Assembly: GCA_964545045.1 (NCBI GenBank)
Contig: CAZJEN010000014.1
Span: forward strand, 1 to 64,000
Source: SIG307 sp964545045
Lineage (GTDB): Bacteria; Bacillota; Clostridia; Lachnospirales; Lachnospiraceae
DNA: 64,000 bases
Reading direction: 5' to 3'
The position numbers and the translations under genes were made by a program. Below, one piece after another: positions 62,746 to 64,000 of this stretch. The notes beneath the pieces were generated by a model. It saw only the letters and a list, made by a program, of their open reading frames with translations. It ran no database searches and had not been told where the DNA came from. The first letter of the stretch is position 1; each line of letters starts with the position of its first letter.

Positions 62746-63872
62746 CTACCGACACACTCCTCAATAATTTGCAGTACTTCCTTCTTTGCTATGCCGATAT
62801 CATACGCCTTGGTACGTTCTCCGGCACATGTTCCCATTTTCTCACGCAGGGCTTTATCCGCAATTAATGTATTTATCGCCCCACAAAAACTATCCGCATC
62901 CGTCGGCATGCAATTATACCCGGTTTCACCGTCCGTTGTATAATCTAATATCCCGTTAATTTGAGATGCCACAATCGGAAGTCCCGATGCCATTCCCTCC
63001 AATGCTGCGATTCCCAGTCCCTCACGTCTGGACGGATGCACAAAAATATCCGCACACTTACACAATTCACTGATATCTCTCCGGTATCCCAGAAACAGAA
63101 CATGTTCCGCTATTCCTAAAGATGCCGCCAATTCGTGCAAATAATTATTTAACTCCCCTTCTCCGCAAATAATATAATACACGTTACTGTAGTCCATTTT
63201 CGCAAGTGCACGCAACATCACCTCATGATTTTTTCTGCGTTGCAGCTCTCCTACCGAAAGAAGCACTACCGCCTGCTCCGGTATTCCTAACGTGTTTCTC
63301 ATTTCCTTTACATTAACTTCTCGATTCCGAAAGTATTCCGTATCTAACCCGATTCCATGGATATACTTGATACTGCCGGCATGCATTCTTTTTCTTGCCA
63401 GGGCATAGTCTTCCTGATTAATTGTAACCAGAACATCTGTCAGATGTGCCATTGTCCACTCTACCGGATAGAACAGTACCCAGTTCAAACGGTCACTCCC
63501 CTTGTAAAAGTGAAATCCATGGGTCATATATAACACCTTCAGCCCTCTCTTACGCAGTTTCCGGGCCGCCAGTCTCGTCATTACTCCCATAACCGGTTCG
63601 TTGGTCCATACCATATCATAATTGCCTTCACGAATGATTTGCTTCAAATCCGACAACCCCCTGAGATTCTTTATTCTGGCCGGGCTTCTCTTCAAATCCA
63701 CCTTGTGAATAACAACCAGTTCTCCAAGCACCTCCCGCAATTCATCAAAACGCCCGAGTACCTCCGAACATGCAATTTCCACGTCATATCCGCTTTTTCG
63801 CAGATTTTTCACATGTGGCACCAAAAAATGCAACATCAACACTTCTGTTGATGTGATCAGTATACGCTTCAT
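62742..63872 (-). CDS. glycosyltransferase family 4
   Basis: 376 residues. MTHGFHFYKGSDRLNWVLFY is typical of PglA/EpsD-type transferases that act early on an undecaprenyl-linked sugar. GELQRRKNHEVMLRAL and FVHPSRREGLGIAALEGMASG form the donor domain. It is the first visible gene of the second glycan operon. The priming transferase for this operon is not in the window and could lie upstream or be shared with the capsule. Confidence 0.9.
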   Translation of the reverse strand: MKRILITSTEVLMLHFLVPHVKNLRKSGYDVEIACSEVLGRFDELREVLGELVVIHKVDLKRSPARIKNLRGLSDLKQIIREGNYDMVWTNEPVMGVMTRLAARKLRKRGLKVLYMTHGFHFYKGSDRLNWVLFYPVEWTMAHLTDVLVTINQEDYALARKRMHAGSIKYIHGIGLDTEYFRNREVNVKEMRNTLGIPEQAVVLLSVGELQRRKNHEVMLRALAKMDYSNVYYIICGEGELNNYLHELAASLGIAEHVLFLGYRRDISELCKCADIFVHPSRREGLGIAALEGMASGLPIVASQINGILDYTTDGETGYNCMPTDADSFCGAINTLIADKALREKMGTCAGERTKAYDIGIAKKEVLQIIEECVGR

Positions 63873-63913
63873 ATCTTTCTTCCTTATCTGTAGAGTAAGT
63901 ATATGCCTTTTTC

Positions 63914-63919
63914 ATTATA
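63914..63919 (-). promoter_or_regulatory. possible -10 of the second glycan operon
   Basis: A perfect TATAAT on the minus strand 42 bases before the first ATG; the -35 is poor, so it may be weak or activator-dependent. Confidence 0.4.
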
Positions 63920-64000
63920 CATTACCGGCCACGATTATGAAAGCATTTTTTTCTATGTACTGCGGTCCACGCAGAAGTTTTTTGTTCTATCGGAAATGCA

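Noticed and set aside
63940..63990. Small hairpin followed by T-run on the plus strand near the right edge
   Set aside because: The stem is only five bases and no plus-strand gene precedes it.

Overview
The window looks like one end of an assembled contig from a low-to-mid GC Bacillota, most likely a clostridial (Lachnospiraceae-like) gut anaerobe. The reasons are strong AGGAGG-type ribosome sites, sigma-A promoters with 17-bp spacers, no lipopolysaccharide genes, TupA-type ATP-grasp proteins, Rpn-type nucleases and MutY/IspF/MutS-like proteins of clostridial type. Bases 1-27 are Nextera transposase adapter sequence, so the left edge is an assembly end and not biology. No tRNA, rRNA or CRISPR array was seen. 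Almost everything is on the minus strand.

Layout. 28-4000 is an accessory, partly broken zone: an AAA-type ATPase interrupted by a stop, an AT-rich orphan with a helical N-terminus and an Asn-rich linker, a decapitated polysaccharide deacetylase, and a small orphan. 4025-6659 is murD2-murL, the two-step route that adds L-Glu to UDP-MurNAc-L-Ala and then epimerises it. 6736-8088 is an AAA_14/DUF4143 ATPase with 32-bp repeats upstream. 8275-12877 is a uronic-acid operon: HTH-fused galacturonokinase, nucleotidyltransferase, UDP-glucuronate 4-epimerase, UDP-glucose dehydrogenase. A broken Rpn-type nuclease and a fragment of a CapF-like cupin follow. 14561-29605 is a 14-gene Wzx/Wzy capsule operon with Wzz-like co-polymerase, aminotransferase, priming sugar transferase, glycosyltransferases, two TupA-like ATP-grasp proteins and an alanine racemase. 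An intact Rpn-type nuclease and a PglF-like 4,6-dehydratase lie upstream.

32982-45643 is one transcription unit of three tandem GH127-like proteins followed by mutY and ispF. The GH127 proteins are the most unusual feature. All lack a signal peptide. Two carry a single internal membrane helix that would put the GH127 domain inside and a second domain outside the cell. One ends in a GH25 lysozyme domain, and two carry 340-420 residue charged coiled coils. xylB and a coupled pair of MutS-like ATPases come next.

50797-63872 is a second envelope-glycan operon: two GT4 enzymes, a Wzy/ligase-like membrane protein, a GT2, a leaderless deacetylase-NlpC/P60-ATP-grasp triple fusion, a GT51 transglycosylase fused to a related NlpC/P60 domain, a PglK/MsbA-like ABC flippase and a nuclease-helicase. 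Together the window encodes precursor sugars, two glycan assembly lines, and several wall-directed proteins of unfamiliar architecture.
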